From Megamerina dolium (lineage: Eukaryota; Arthropoda; Insecta; Diptera; Megamerinidae): a stretch of 64,000 bases of DNA. Within the stretch, counting starts at the first letter, position 1. Every line of letters begins with the position of its first letter. The DNA is taken from positions 58,844,149 through 58,908,148 of the forward strand of contig OY978526.1 in the NCBI GenBank assembly GCA_963854835.1, read 5' to 3'. The position numbers were made by a program, and so were the translations under genes. Below, piece by piece: positions 8,927-21,000 of this stretch. The notes under the pieces were generated by a model, which did no database searches, had not been told where the DNA came from, and saw only the letters and a program-made list of their open reading frames with translations.

Positions 8927-10297
8927 GATGGATTTGTGTTAGTGGAGCGATCGCTATCCACCTTATTCTCCTTCTTTTGTCTTCCTGGAGAATTCGATCT
9001 TGATCGCTTTCGTCGTAGACGGCAGTCACGCGCCATGTGTCCTGGTTTGTCACAAATGAAGCACTTACCAGTAAACTTGTTTTCGCGTCGACCTGTTGTT
9101 CTTCCTTCAGGCTGAACTACAGATTTGAATGCCTGACACACTGCTTCAACCAGATCTGCTGTTTCTGTTTCTAGTTGGCGTACCCGTGGCATTGGTCGAC
9201 ACATCAAACGTCAAGGCACTACTGACTGTTTCGGCATAAGTATTCCTTGGTGACATGATTAGGGCACGCTTTGTCTCTCTATCACGTATGCCATCTATGA
9301 AAGCCTCTATTTTGATTTTTTCGACGAACTCTTCCGAATTACCGTAGAACGCTAGATGATATAAGTGCTCAATATCGGAAGCGAATTCCTGAAGGCTCTC
9401 ATTACTCCGTTGCACTCGCGATCTCAATTCAACTCGACTCTTGTATTCATTTCCATATTTTCGCTGGAGTGTGTCCATCAGTGACTGATAGCTACCACGA
9501 TCTTTCTCTGGAATCATCTGTAACACCTCGGAAGCATTACCTTTTAATGCGACTATTAAAGCAGCAGTCTTGTCGCTATCATCCAATTGATTCTTCGAAG
9601 CGGTTGTCTCGAATTGAAGCTTGAAGATGTTGAATGGCGTGCTTCCGTCAAAAGTTGGTGGCTTTAGTTTGATTGTACTTGAATCTCTAATCACTGATGT
9701 GGCTGGTCCATTTATTTTTAGTTGATTGAGTTCGTGCTATAATTTCTCGAACTTATCTTCCAAGTCATCTACATGTTCCTTTAAATCCGTGACCTTTTCA
9801 TTAATGGTTCCGGAAATTTCCTGAAATCTAAGTTCAATCCCTTTTTGTAGATTTTCGATGACGTGTTCTTGGCGAGCCGAATGTTCTTGAATTTCCATAC
9901 GCAAATCTCTAATAACGCCCTCTTGGCGAGACGAACCTTCTTGAATTTCCATACGCAATTCAGCCGAATGTTCTTGAAGCTTGGAGTCAATGCGAGACGC
10001 ATTTTCTTGTAACTTCGCATTAATTCCTTGCAGTTGCTGCTGCTGTTGTTGCATCATGAATTTCATAAAATCCATGAGTTGACCACTCGAATCTATTTTG
10101 CTCTCTTCCTCAGCGTGCCCAACTGCTTGTATATCGGCTTCCTCGAAGAACTCATGTTCTTCTACATTAATTCCCTTAGCCTCCATAGCTTGCCTCAGCC
10201 TCACTAGCAGTTCCGCCTTTGCACCTGATGACGATAGATTCATCTCTACCAACAGCTTTTTAAGCTGGTCCACTTTTAGTTGGTCAGTTTTCACCAT
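8917..10297 (-). pseudogene. gag: gypsy A gag: SAP domain, coiled coil, capsid, zinc knuckle
   Basis: The ATG at 10297 opens with QLKVDQLKKLLVEMNLSSSG, a SAP-type DNA-binding motif (about residues 6-40). A Q-rich run and heptad-like repeats (ELRMEIQEGSSRQEG; DLRMEIQEHSARQEH), expected to form a coiled coil, follow. An in-frame TAG lies at 9737-9739; copy B has CAG at the aligned codon. The capsid-like part (LKPPTFDGSTPFNIFKLQF ... NESLQEFASDIEHLYHLAF) continues in the same frame to near 9200, where a frameshift moves the reading to the nucleocapsid frame with CFICDKPGHMARDC (CCHC knuckle, about 9021-9062) and a basic tail ending at TAA 8917. Gag packages element RNA into cytoplasmic particles; this copy cannot do so. 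Confidence 0.85.
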
Positions 10298-10306
10298 CTT
10301 TACAGA

Positions 10307-10324
10307 ATCCCACTTCTGACACCA
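10307..10324 (-). other. primer binding site of gypsy A, complementary to tRNA-Leu
   Basis: On the plus strand the sequence ATCCCACTTCTGACACCA is the 3' end of an animal tRNA-Leu including CCA, directly inside the LTR. This fixes the orientation of the element and the inner end of its 5' LTR. Most well-known insect gypsy lineages use tRNA-Lys, tRNA-Ser or tRNA-Arg. Confidence 0.8.
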
Positions 10325-10326
10325 AT

Positions 10327-10427
10327 TGTTACGTTTTTATTCTGTGAGCGTTTAATTCTATTTGAATTACCTTGTTCGATCACTAGATTCTGTTAATAAT
10401 CACTGCAACACTTATTTTATACAACTA
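10327..10427 (-). repeat. 5' LTR of gypsy A, inner part
   Basis: It matches 6615-6715 almost base for base. Interrupted at the TA 10426-10427 by Tc1 transposon 2; the remainder follows at 12079-12169. Confidence 0.88.
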
Positions 10428-12078
10428 CAGTGGCTCCCAGCTTATTTCGTACAGTGACAGTTTAAAAATTGCTGCAGTCGTAATTCCTAATATAGCAAAA
10501 ATTTGAACAAAATATAAATGCCATTTTTGAAAGGAATGTTTGTTTTTTGTTTTCCAAAATTTACTTTTTCAAAATTTTTGTGTTTGACACTATAAAAAAA
10601 TAAAATAAGAAAAAAATAGGAAAATTCATGTCACAGCTTATTTCGTACAGTCTCTTTAAGTTCAAACTAAAAACAAAGTAAGTTGATTTTAATATTTAGT
10701 ATGACATCCCTTAGCGTTAATGACAGCCTGGAGTCTACTTGGCATTGAATCCACCAATTTTTGAGTGATGTCTGGTGTGATTTTTTTCCATTCCTCCATC
10801 AGTACCTTCTTTAGGTCTTGCTTATTAGAAATCTTGTGTGTTCTTATTTTATTGTCCAAAATAGACTAAAGATTTTCAATCACATTCATGTCAGGTGACT
10901 GTGGTGGTGGAGACATCAAGTGTGAGCAGTTCAAATAAGCCAAGATTGCACAATCCCAGATTTATGTTTTGGGTCATTATCTTGGTAATACCGAAATTCT
11001 TCCCGCAAACCCAGTTTGTCTGCACTTTGAAGTAAATTGTTTTTCAGAATCTCGAGGTACTTCATTTTGTCCATTGTTCCCTCAATAAAAACCAATTCAC
11101 CTACTCCGGCTGCTGACATACAGGCCCAAACCATCACGCTACCGCCACCATGCTTCACTGTGGGCTTAAGGTTCTCCTTGTTTAGCTCGGTATTAGCTTT
11201 ACGCCAAACATATGACATTCCGTCCGAGCCAAAAATATTAAACTTAGACTCATCCGCGAAAATAACGGTATTCCAGAACGCAGGAGTATTAATAATATGC
11301 TCTTTGGCGAAGTCAAGTCGGCGTTGTATATTCATTTTCGAAATGAATGGTTTCTTTCGGGCTACTCGACCGTTCAAGTCATGATTGCGCAGCACACGTC
11401 GGACAGTTTCAGCACTGGATGATTTTCCTATTTCACGCTGAACCTCTGCAGCCAACATCGGAGCGGATAACTTTGGATTTTTCTTAATTTTTCGTACAAT
11501 ATAACGCTCGTCTGATGCGTTGAAAATCTTATTAGGTGCTTCTCTGCCCTTGTTCTCCAACCGATTTTCGCGAACGAAGCGTTGAATGATGTATTGGGCA
11601 GTTGAGGCACTTAAATTTGTCATTTCAGCAATTTTTCGCACACTCTGACCTTTCCTAAAATGGTTAATTACCAGTTTACGCTGTTCCATCGTTGTACGAT
11701 GACCCATAAAGCTAAATGTTTAATTTACAGCACTTTAACTATTTAAAATAATAATAATAAAAATTGTTATAATAGTTAAAAAGGTCCAAAAACTCATACA
11801 ATTCAAAAAAACTTTGTAACTGCGCGGCAGAATGAAACTTACTTACATTGAAGTTTGTGTACGAAATAAGATGTGAGCTGAAAATCAGCTGATCAATAGT
11901 TTTTCTCTCTTGCATAACAAAAAGAAAAATTTTTGGGGTTCCCCGTTTTCTTATTAGGTTTACTAAACACATACACAGACATCTACATTCAAAACTTATC
12001 GATAAGTTTTTTAGTTTCGATGTTACAGCCATGTACATAAAAATATATACACTGTACGAAATAAACTGTGAGCCACTG
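10428..12078 (-). mobile_element. Tc1-type transposon 2, inserted in the gypsy A LTR
   Basis: Termini CAGTGGCTCCCAGCTTATTT (10428) and CAGTGGCTCACAGTTTATTT (complement, ending 12078) are flanked by TA at 10426-10427 and 12079-12080. Removing the element and one TA gives exactly the uninterrupted LTR sequence acaactatatacagc found at 6711-6725. Inner direct repeats of the tip (cacagcttatttcgtacag near 10632; tgtacgaaataagatgtgagc near 11859) show the IR/DR layout, as in transposon 1, but the sequences are different families. Confidence 0.93.
10695..11707 (-). pseudogene. Tc1 transposase, broken
   Basis: Starting MGHRTTMEQRKLVINHF, it shows the N-terminal helix-turn-helix (GQSVRKIAEMTNLSASTAQYI), VARKKPFISKMN, and the catalytic Asp residues in VIFADES and YYQDNDPKH. 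The frame stops at 10931 after QSWLI because of a frameshift. In another frame the C-terminal third continues with PPPQSPDMNVIENL (catalytic Glu), then a TAG where family members have Trp, then KISNKQDLKKVLMEEWKKITP and the end near 10695. Two breaks make it non-functional. Confidence 0.85.
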
Positions 12079-12169
12079 TATATACAGCAACAATTTATTT
12101 AATAATCTCTAATTACAATCAACTCTGCTTACTATCAACTATTTAGAATAACACTTTAATGTACTAGCA
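12079..12169 (-). repeat. 5' LTR of gypsy A, outer part (truncated)
   Basis: It matches 6716-6804 and stops at gtactagca. The U3 promoter portion seen in the left LTR is missing, and the short repeat of 12171-12272 follows at once. The missing end explains why no matching target duplication is found on this side. Confidence 0.8.
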
Positions 12170-12170
12170 A

Positions 12171-12272
12171 TGTAAACAATACAAAATCTGTACGCACGTT
12201 TTGCTTTTGTATGTTATGTGCAGTCCGCTTTCGTCTTCTTCCCATACCATGTCGCTTTCTACTTTTTTCTAC
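12171..12272 (-). repeat. partial third copy of the 260-bp repeat
   Basis: From tgtaaacaatacaaaatctg to gctttctactttt it matches the start of 12847-13105 and the complement of the end of 6220-6478, then diverges. Confidence 0.7.
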
Positions 12273-12314
12273 AAAGATGAGTGTGTGAACCAATGCGAAT
12301 GAAATCGACGAAAG

Positions 12315-12392
12315 ACGAACAATTTGATGTGTGGAAGTCTCTTCTTCTTGATTTTGGTGCCTGTTGGATGACATGAAATGACAAAATCTTTA
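12315..12392. repeat. direct repeat partner of 6541-6614
   Basis: Nearly identical to 6541-6614 except for a few substitutions; here it continues uninterrupted into ctttaaaaaatgcc. Confidence 0.65.
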
Positions 12393-12846
12393 AAAAATGC
12401 CACATAATCCAATCACAAGTGCTGTGTTGCCGATTGAGTGCAATTATCAATGAAAAATATAGTATTCTGCTGACCATACGTACATATACTTTTTACAGAG
12501 GCAAATAGAAAAATTGAAATTGAGCGAGTTTGATTGCTTGTATATTGCAGATATGTATGAGCGTATGTACATATGTGGATAGAATAAAAATTGATTGCAC
12601 ATGCGTGTTGGATATTGATAAGGCATTATTATTTCTCTGATAATGATATTATAATATATAAATTTTTTGTAAATTTAAATTCTCATTTTTTTATAAAATA
12701 AGATGTTTTTAAAAAAATTAAATGAAATAAATAAATTATGTCTAAATAATGAATATTACTTAAAGATTAAATAACAAATAATATTAAATAAATGATATAA
12801 ATGAAGAATTATTATTGAATATGATCCAGGAATATCATAATTCATA
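12393..12846. other. AT-rich sequence between repeats
   Basis: No gene or known element recognised. It may be internal sequence of the element whose arms are 6220-6478 and 12847-13105. Confidence 0.3.
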
Positions 12847-13105
12847 ATGTAAACAATACAAAATCTGTACGCACGTTTTGCTTTTGTATGTTATGTGCAG
12901 TCCGCTTTCGTCTTCTTCCCATACCATGTCGCTTTCTACTTTTTGCGGTATGATCGAACCATTTGTTCGATTGTCCACTTCTATTTCGTCTGATATTTCG
13001 ATTCATACACGTTCAACAGAAAATCCACTCCCGCTGATTTCTGGTTATTCCTTTTAATATTTTGTATACTGGAATATGAGAATTCTCTAAGGATATATGT
13101 CTCTG
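12847..13105 (-). repeat. right arm of the 260-bp inverted repeat pair
   Basis: Nearly exact complement of 6220-6478; the outer tip is complement of cagagacatatat. Similarity stops sharply at ctctg|ttggtac. I found no obvious target-site duplication outside the two arms. Confidence 0.75.
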
Positions 13106-13550
13106 TTGGTACAGATGAATTTGCGGCAGAAATTATTATCCGTCTACTCTTCTTATCCTATCCTCTTTGTAAGATAAATAGTGTCACCTAGTGGGGAATA
13201 GCCTAAAACAAAATTGAATGTTACTAACATGTATACGTTAACATGTTCTCATTAAGGTTACTAGTTGGTTTTGTTTATAAGTAACAAACAGTTATTATAT
13301 TAAATATTAAAATCAAAAAATCATGTGTAATTATTAAACAACGTAATATTTAAAGTTTCCAATTATTCGGTTATATATTGGGATCTCAAATTAAAAATGC
13401 GGGATTTACAACAGATGGCGTAGTTCGGGATATAAGCATCAGACAATACTGAAACTATATTCATGTCATAACCTCATTCCATAGCTTTCATTTTCAGTAT
13501 GTGTCATTTGCCCGGAGTGTGAACAACATAGTTTATTTTTGGCTCTCAAT
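13106..13550. other. no gene recognised
   Basis: AT-rich, no coding frame. The last 100 bases may be the 5' untranslated part of the mariner remnant that follows. Confidence 0.3.
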
Positions 13551-13691
13551 ATGTCAAGTTTTGTGCCCACAAAACAGCATTTGCGGGAAGTTTTGATTTA
13601 CTTCTTTAATTTGGAGAAAAGTGCAGCATTTTTAATTTGCGCTCCCAATAGATCATTGGTGGAACTCAACAAAATTCGGCTTCGGTTCTGA
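13551..13691 (+). pseudogene. mariner transposase N-terminal remnant
   Basis: An ATG opens 46 codons reading MSSFVPTKQHLREVLIYFFN and then LEKSAAFLICAPNRSLVELN before a stop. This resembles the first helix-turn-helix of mariner transposases (family consensus of the type H(L/F)RxxLLxxFxxxKxAAExxRxLVExYG). The rest of the transposase and both terminal repeats are not visible. Short length limits certainty. Confidence 0.55.
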
Positions 13692-14058
13692 GTATTTATT
13701 TTTTCTTATATAAGTTAATTATAACAAGAAAAACTAAAGCGTGTAAAAATTAGAATTATACACTTTGCAAGAAAAAAATTATATTTAAAAATTTTAAATA
13801 CCGCAAACGAAATTATATAAGTACTTTATAATTTTGAGTACCTTTTTTGTGTTCGAAATTCGAAATAAAGGTATCAATACTTTTGGACTTTGGTTATTTT
13901 GCCTCGAATAATATTTTAAACACTTTTTAAAAATACAAACAGTTAAATACTACTTCAAATTAAACTTCGTCAAAGAAAACTAATATATACTCAAGGGAAG
14001 ATTTTCAAACTTTAAGAGTATATCGAAAGAATGAAATAAAAATAATAATAATATATAA
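13692..14058. other. no gene recognised
   Basis: AT-rich DNA. Nothing supported. Confidence 0.3.
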
Positions 14059-14403
14059 GTGACACTTATAAAACCCAAAGGGTTCTTTGCCCAAGCTTCT
14101 CTTCTATAACTGCTGTGTGTGTTAAGTTTTGGACAGTATTAGAAGGGACCTACATACTTTCGTTGGTTCCGAACGGCAGAACTCTTGCAACATTACTTTT
14201 TCTGAGCTTTGTCACAGAGTTCTTTTAGAAGCTTTTCCATGGCAAAATGCTACTGCCGGAAGAATTGAATATTGCTTGCCGACAGGTGTGTACGGTCGAA
14301 AGAAAAACTGTCGATATTAAATTTTTTATGCTTCAGCCGGGGATTGAACCCACAACCTACAGATCAGAAGGCCAATAACTAACCACTGAGCTACGGCACC
14401 CAC
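14059..14403 (-). repeat. tRNA-derived SINE, copy 3 (diverged)
   Basis: The order is the same as in copy 2: tail gtgacacttataaaaccc at left, body ttggacagtattagaagggacc, and tRNA-like head at right (B box ggttcaatccc complement near 14340-14350, A box near 14383-14394). Many substitutions and small deletions relative to copies 1, 2 and 4 indicate an older insertion. I could not find a clean target-site duplication. Confidence 0.85.
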
Positions 14404-16375
14404 GATACGAAAACCAATAACGAAATCAGCAATAAATAATTTAGGAAATAATCGCACTTTACATTTGCTTGTAATTGAAGAAGAAATTACACAAGTGTGT
14501 TTAAGTAATATGAGTTTCCAACGATATTTTGATTTGTTATCAACATCAACAAAACTAAATAAGGTTATTCGCATAACAATAACCTTGAAAGAGTAATAAC
14601 CTTAAATAACAATCAAATAATAAGATATATTTTATATATTATATTTTGTTTAAATAACTATAAAATAATAAATTAAATTATTACATTATATTTATTACGA
14701 TAATTATACGATAATTAAGTTTTAAATGATTTCGATAGAAATCGATCGATTCAAATTTAGTTTTCATCACTGTTCTTATTTCTATTTGCAACGACCATCA
14801 TCAAAATTTAAAAATCGTGAATTTGATTTTTTTTCTTTTCCTTCTTTCCATATTCTTCACAACCGCTTCTCGTTGCCATAAGTTTCGTTGCTCGTTGGAA
14901 CGATTCAGTTTAGAAACGACTTTTGCTTGAGTTAGGCGTTTACGGAGAGTATTTACTCGTTTTCGTTTTGCGTTAATTTTTTTACCTATTAAATAATTAA
15001 ACAAGTTGTTATTAGAAGGAATATCCGTCAAGAAATTAAAAGATTATTAAAATATCACACCTGTATTGCACATTATCGTGAAAATTTTGGGGTAGAAAAT
15101 ATATTTGGTTTTTTCTTTGCATTCCTTAATTTAACTGTGCTATTGGTTTGTTCGATAGTTGAAGCGAAGACGGTGATGAAAAGTAATAGTTGAAGAAAGA
15201 GAAAAACGTAGCAGCAGCAGCGGTATTAGCCTGTTTTGCGTGTTTATGTGATCTGCCACCATCTGACTGCGTCGTCGCCGTCGATATTGTCTTCGTTTAC
15301 GCTGCGCACGCGTTTATCATAGGCCAGAGAGTGAATACACTGCATAATATCAGCATACTTATAAATGCAAGTGTGAAAGTGATGCAAATATTCCCCTATA
15401 TGTCATTTTTTGTAACGAGTGTGGTGTGTTTTGCTGTTTTTCGTCTGAATTATTTGTCAAATTTCACACACACGCATAACAAATAGTTGGTAAATGCGAA
15501 AAATATTATCAAGTAAATAAACAAGAAATATGAGATGGAATTTTATTATTGCAAATGCTGTTATTAAAAGTTGTAAGCAAAGCAATAAAGGCAATAATAA
15601 AAAGAGAAGTACAAGGGAATACTTACAAATAAAGCAAATGAGGAATATGTACATGCATATAAAGAAATTTACAACTACAACGCACCGACAGAGAAATAAT
15701 TCATTTGTGCATTGTTTTTTGGTTTGTGTTTTTTTGTTTCGTCAATTCCGTTAAAAGCAGAAATTTTTCAACAAGAAGAAAATAACAAGGGAGTGGCAAA
15801 TATAAAAGTCTATGAGAAATAGAGTAATTGGAAAAAAAATTTTTTTATACGGTGCAACAGAATTTAATAGTAAAACTTAAAAAGGAATAAATCGAATTTG
15901 ATATTAAACAGTAGTAGCAGGAGCGGAAAAACCAGCAACGAGTGGTATCGCAGCTGCAGCAAATAAAGTTGCAGCAATCTGTTCGAGTTCAAAAAGGTGA
16001 AAACTAAATTAAAGTATTTTTTTTTTGCTTTAATTTATTCAAAATTATGAAAATAGGTGAGAAGAGTTAAGCGTCGCAGATTATGAGTTAATATAAAAAA
16101 GTAGTAGGTATAAATGTATTCATATGAGATAATTAAATAAAAAGGTATGATACCTCAAATGGTCTTCCAAAAAATATATTATATTAACCTAGTTCTATAC
16201 GTGATCATCATTTAATTACTTTTTTGGTATGAAATGTGTACAAAAATAATGTACATACTTATTTGGAAGTACTTGTTTTTTGAAACTGACTATTTAAATA
16301 CGAATGTTATTATAATGCTACAAATTTATACCGCATGTCCTTTAAACCCTTTAATATGTCGCTCAATGTATGTTG

Positions 16376-16560
16376 CTAACGCCCATATAAAACGTGGGTC
16401 AATATCAGAGTTCAAACTTTCGATAGAAATTACACAATAAATTTGCAATATTTTTGCAATATGGGTATCAAAAGAAATGTCTTTTTAATACCTTTTCAGT
16501 GATATATAACATTTATAAACTATATAAAAAATTGTGATTTAAAATAAAAAATTTGTAATA
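16376..16560. repeat. dispersed repeat shared with 2751-2925
   Basis: Begins gctaacgcccatataa, includes gcaatatgggtatcaaaagaa, and continues AT-rich. Same order of blocks as in the copy at 2751. Confidence 0.5.
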
Positions 16561-18015
16561 ATTTTTTTTTTCAAAAACTGATTTTTAGATTTTATAAGGG
16601 ATTAGCAGATTCGAAAAATCGATTTTTTTTTCATTTCCAAGGCAATTGCCGGAAACGTACTTTATGTACCCGGTATCTAGATTCAGTGCAAGTTACAAAA
16701 AAATTTTTTTTCTCACTTTTTGAGAAAAAAAAAAAACTTCAAACGTGTTTTTCTGAAAACCAATTTTTCGAAATCCATGAACACGATTTCGAAAAATCTA
16801 CTCGATCGTTTCTTATCATACTTGAAACATACTTTCTTGGTATAAAATGCCCGCCCATTATTTACATTTTTCTATTTTCATGTTAAGGTAGTTTGTCACC
16901 TAAAAAATAGTGGAATATTTAGTGCGAAATCGGATTTTTTGCTTAAATAGACCACGAACTGTTGAAAAACGGTAATCATAACTCAACAACGACGGAGGGG
17001 GGAGAATTAACTCATAATTTAAGTAAATTTAGCAACATTTTAGATTTCAGATAATTCTACGCCGAGTTATCGTGTTCACCGAACAACGTATTTTTGAAAA
17101 GACGTCACCGAGCTTATTTAACTAAATATTCTCTAGATAATGCTTCATAATTAAAAAAAAGTTTGAATAAATTTACTTAAGCTGTATCTCCCTAAAAAAC
17201 AGCAAAAAATGTCTTCTTTATTTCAAATTATCCTATTATATAGGAAAAGGCAATCGTACACATTGACGTATTCAGAGAAAATGTTTCTACATAAAATTAT
17301 TCATGCACTTCAGAAACGTGCATTTCGGGAGATAATATAATTAGGGAATTTAACATCTATCACTTTGGATGAATGTTCCAAGATGAACATACAAATATAA
17401 CAATGAGTTTTTAAACATACTTCAATTAATTCATTTGCATGTACAAAAAACTATTCTGATTGAGAAAAATCATTAATAAATCTATAAACCCAATATTGCA
17501 CCTAAAAATCCATAGTCTTGCGAAATCGTTAGAAGTGGCAACATTGCTCATATGTACAATTACGTTTTAAAGTAAGAAGGTACCTACATACCTACTTGTT
17601 TTATGTGACTAATTTCATAACTGGTGTTTAGTTAGTATGTGTATAAATAAAAAAAAACAATTTTTTGAAATTAATAAAAAACACCATATATGTGTCTAAA
17701 TGTATGAAGAATAGGATAATTAAAGTAGAGAAAAATATTGCAATTAATATTACTTTAATTAAGCGTAGACCTTCTCGTAACTAGCACTGTTATAACATTT
17801 AACTTCAGCGGTCGACCACTAGCCTCATTAAATTTAGTACTAGCAAATTTCAATACACATAGCATTCGGTCACATTAGCAAACATGCAAGCAATTGGAAT
17901 GTCCGGATTAAAAATTAATAGAAAAAAGTCGACGTCGATGTTGTTCTCCTTTCTTTTGTTATATCATTTTTTACCATTGCCAACGTTAATTTTAAGCTCC
18001 GTTCTTTACACAATT

Positions 18016-18021
<6 letters not shown>

Positions 18022-18066
<45 letters not shown>
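18022..18066. repeat. (CA)n microsatellite
   Basis: A nearly uninterrupted run of about 22 CA units after atacacatacacata. Likely polymorphic in length. Confidence 0.95.
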
Positions 18067-18068
<2 letters not shown>

Positions 18069-21000
18069 TGATAGTTCTTGCTGTTGCACTTTTGTCTCCC
18101 CCAAAAATAGTACAATAAGAAAAGATAAAATACGGAAAAAGAATAAAAACGTTAAACGTGAATTGCCTTCGTGAATATAAAGAGCGGGATGTGGTTTTCT
18201 TTATTGCTGCTTTTTTTCTTAATTTTACGTTTAAAAAAATACGTCGCAGTTGGCGATGTTATCGTTGTTTTCGTTTTCATTTTGATTGTCGTCTTCTAGA
18301 TTTTAACCTCGTATTTTGTTATTTCGAAACTGTTTCTGTTTACAGAAAGCAACAACAAGATCGATGAAAAAAAGTCTCCACTCGCAAGAGATTCAAAAGT
18401 GTGCGCATGTGTATGTGTGTATTTGTGAAATAGAATACCTGTTTGAATTTCAAAACGACATAGCATTTCTTCTTTTAAACCAACCAACCTCGTTGTTGTT
18501 GCTGCTTCTCCAATTTCATGTTGTTCATGCTTAGAACGCGCTGCTATGCATTTATACTGTGACTTTTGTTATTATATCTTATTCCTCTTTTTCTCGAGCT
18601 ATTCACACTCACTTTATAATTGTGTAAGTATGTAGGAACATACTCGTATCGTATACTGGAAGATCGGAATTTTTCTGTTTATGTTTTTTACCACCTTTTT
18701 TGCTTTCTGTTGTATATATGTACGTACTATGTGTATGCTTATCTGTATTTTTGTTATTTTATGTTTGTTTGCTTCTTCAAGTGGTTTTTGACAATTTTCT
18801 TTGACTGTGTTCCCACGGCAATCGAGTTATTCCAAGTCGAGGATTGCCAACTCAGCGAAAAATGATGTTACAACAACAACAACAGTCGAGAGTATATGAA
18901 GCGATCGAGCTTAAACCATTGAATCGATTAATTCGCGAATATGTAAGATCCAATGAAAAACACGCCTACCTCCCATACAAAAGTATATTGTTGAATTATG
19001 TGTTTTCACACTTTACACCTGTAAATTCATAAATATATAGCTTTCAAACTAAAACGAATGGAATTATTAGAAAATATGTGAAATCGGAAAACTATCAAGT
19101 GGAAATTGGGTACAAACGATTATATTTACCAGAGTATAAGTGAGCTAGGGAAAAGACGTAATCAAATAAAAACACGCCTATTTCCCATACAAGGGTTGAT
19201 TTAAACAGTATGTTTTCACACTTTGAAATGATATATTATTTAAAACCTTACAACCGAAAACCTAAAGCTATGGGGCAGAAACTTGCCACTTTTGTTTTTT
19301 TTTCGAAGGTATCTCTCTGTCTGTTATATAGTGTAGTGTAGGGTATCCATGTTTCGATATTACCGAAGTGAAACTTTTCAATTTGTTTCTTGTTTCAATT
19401 CTTTTTAATTCCTTAACATTAATAGTATACTCTAGGTTGCGTTGCCGTTCAACGTGATTATCTATGACCATCATCACCACCACAACAACGCCAATAAGTT
19501 GGCTACCATATCTACATACTTAATACTATACGAGTATATTCCTGTTGCATATTGACTATATGTATATCGACTGTTTGTTGTAGACTTTACAGTGGTGACT
19601 AACCAACTTATCTACACATAGAGTTGTTATTTCATTTTTTTTTTCTCTTTTATTATATTTGTTTACCGGTCATTGGACTTGATATTCCAATTCCATTTGT
19701 TTTCATTTGTGCATTTTTTTTTTTTAGCATTTCAGCAAAGTATTATTACCTATTGTTAACGCCGTTAGTTATTGGGGTTGGGAATTGGACAAAAATGAAT
19801 AGTATATGATTTAATAAGATTCAGACATTGCTTATATATTTCATGCCTTTTTTTCTTGTCTTCTACGTATATGATTAATGGGAGACCCCATAAGTATGGC
19901 TCAGTTATTTCGTTTAGAAATAGCTACATATATAGGTATATTAAATTTGTAGTTTAGGCTTTGTTCTATTTGTGTTTATAAGAAGTATGCAGACATATTA
20001 CGTCTACAACGATTAACAACTAACATTTTTTATTAAACTTTAAATCATCTGACAAGTTATATATTCTGTTTAATTTGACAAATTACTTAAACAATTGTCT
20101 TAAATCGGAGCAATATTTGTAAATTTGCAATACGATGCATAGAAGAATGACTACGAATAGTCAACAGATTTCAGAAAGGAAGACCAGTCACTAAGTTGTC
20201 GATCTGAATTCAAAGTTTTTTTTATTGCAATTGCATGTAATCATAATCAAATTTGTTTATTACAGTTTCAGATAGACTTTTTAGTGTAACAATTTGTATT
20301 GTTCTGCGAAAAATATTCCAATATGTCTTGAGTTATTTCCTGAATATTTCTGAATGACGCAAAAGTGTTGAAAAAAAGTCTTTTTAAATCTGTTATTTAT
20401 TGTCGTCATAGTTTTTGCCTTTCAACTGTGAATTATTAGGAAAAAATAAGTTTGCAATGAGGACAAAACGCATAAAAATGAATGGGTGGCATTTTAAATT
20501 TAAGCTATAATATTTAACAGCATAGTGTCGGTATATGAAAGTTTAATTTGTATATGTTTGCCTTTGTGAGCTCATATTTCAAATGTCTTATTTGTCAACG
20601 TCATATTATTTCATTTCAATTTGTTTGTGTAATTTTTATAATTTCCTAAAACAAAGTGACCAGCACTTTGAAATATGATCATGCCTTTTAAAAACTAATG
20701 TAACTAATAATAACTATGCAAATAATAAAACACACACGTAGTAAAATTTTAGCATCAACTAACTAACTCCTACATTGCAACAAATCGATAAAGATGTGAT
20801 AAAAAAATTAAGTAAAACACAAGCAATTGCGAACGACGTGTCCATTGAAATACTTCATTTAGTATGAGTCAGAATTTAGTTAACAGTTTTTTCATCTCTG
20901 ATTTATTTGGATTTATGTTGATGAGGTACGTATTCTAATCAAAAGATCAATTATGACCAATTTATTTGGTTGAAAGAAATTTATTGTCAACAATTTCGTA

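Larger units (their letters stand above)
6615..12169 (-). mobile_element. Ty3/gypsy retrotransposon copy A (internally deleted, nested)
   Basis: In minus orientation the order is truncated 5' LTR (12169-12079 and 10427-10327, split by a Tc1), primer binding site, gag, protease, reverse transcriptase, then directly the 3' LTR (about 6996-6615). RNase H and integrase are missing: the reverse transcriptase sequence joins U3-type LTR sequence at about 6997. The left edge is preceded by ATAT, the same four bases that duplicate around gypsy copy B. The coding region has an in-frame TAG, frameshifts and a TGA, so the copy is dead. Copy B at 55197-60252 retains the integrase and lacks the gag/protease junction, so together they outline the family. 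Confidence 0.9.

Noticed and set aside
14801..15031. Basic 76-residue minus-strand frame
   Set aside because: Lys/Arg-rich and short, no domain recognised, no clear splice or start context.
15190..15486. 98-residue hydrophobic frame
   Set aside because: No recognisable domain; the CG-richer composition fits an untranslated exon equally well.
17884..18174. Frame with a hydrophobic N-terminus
   Set aside because: It runs through the (CA)n microsatellite as a His/Thr repeat and has no other sign of coding.
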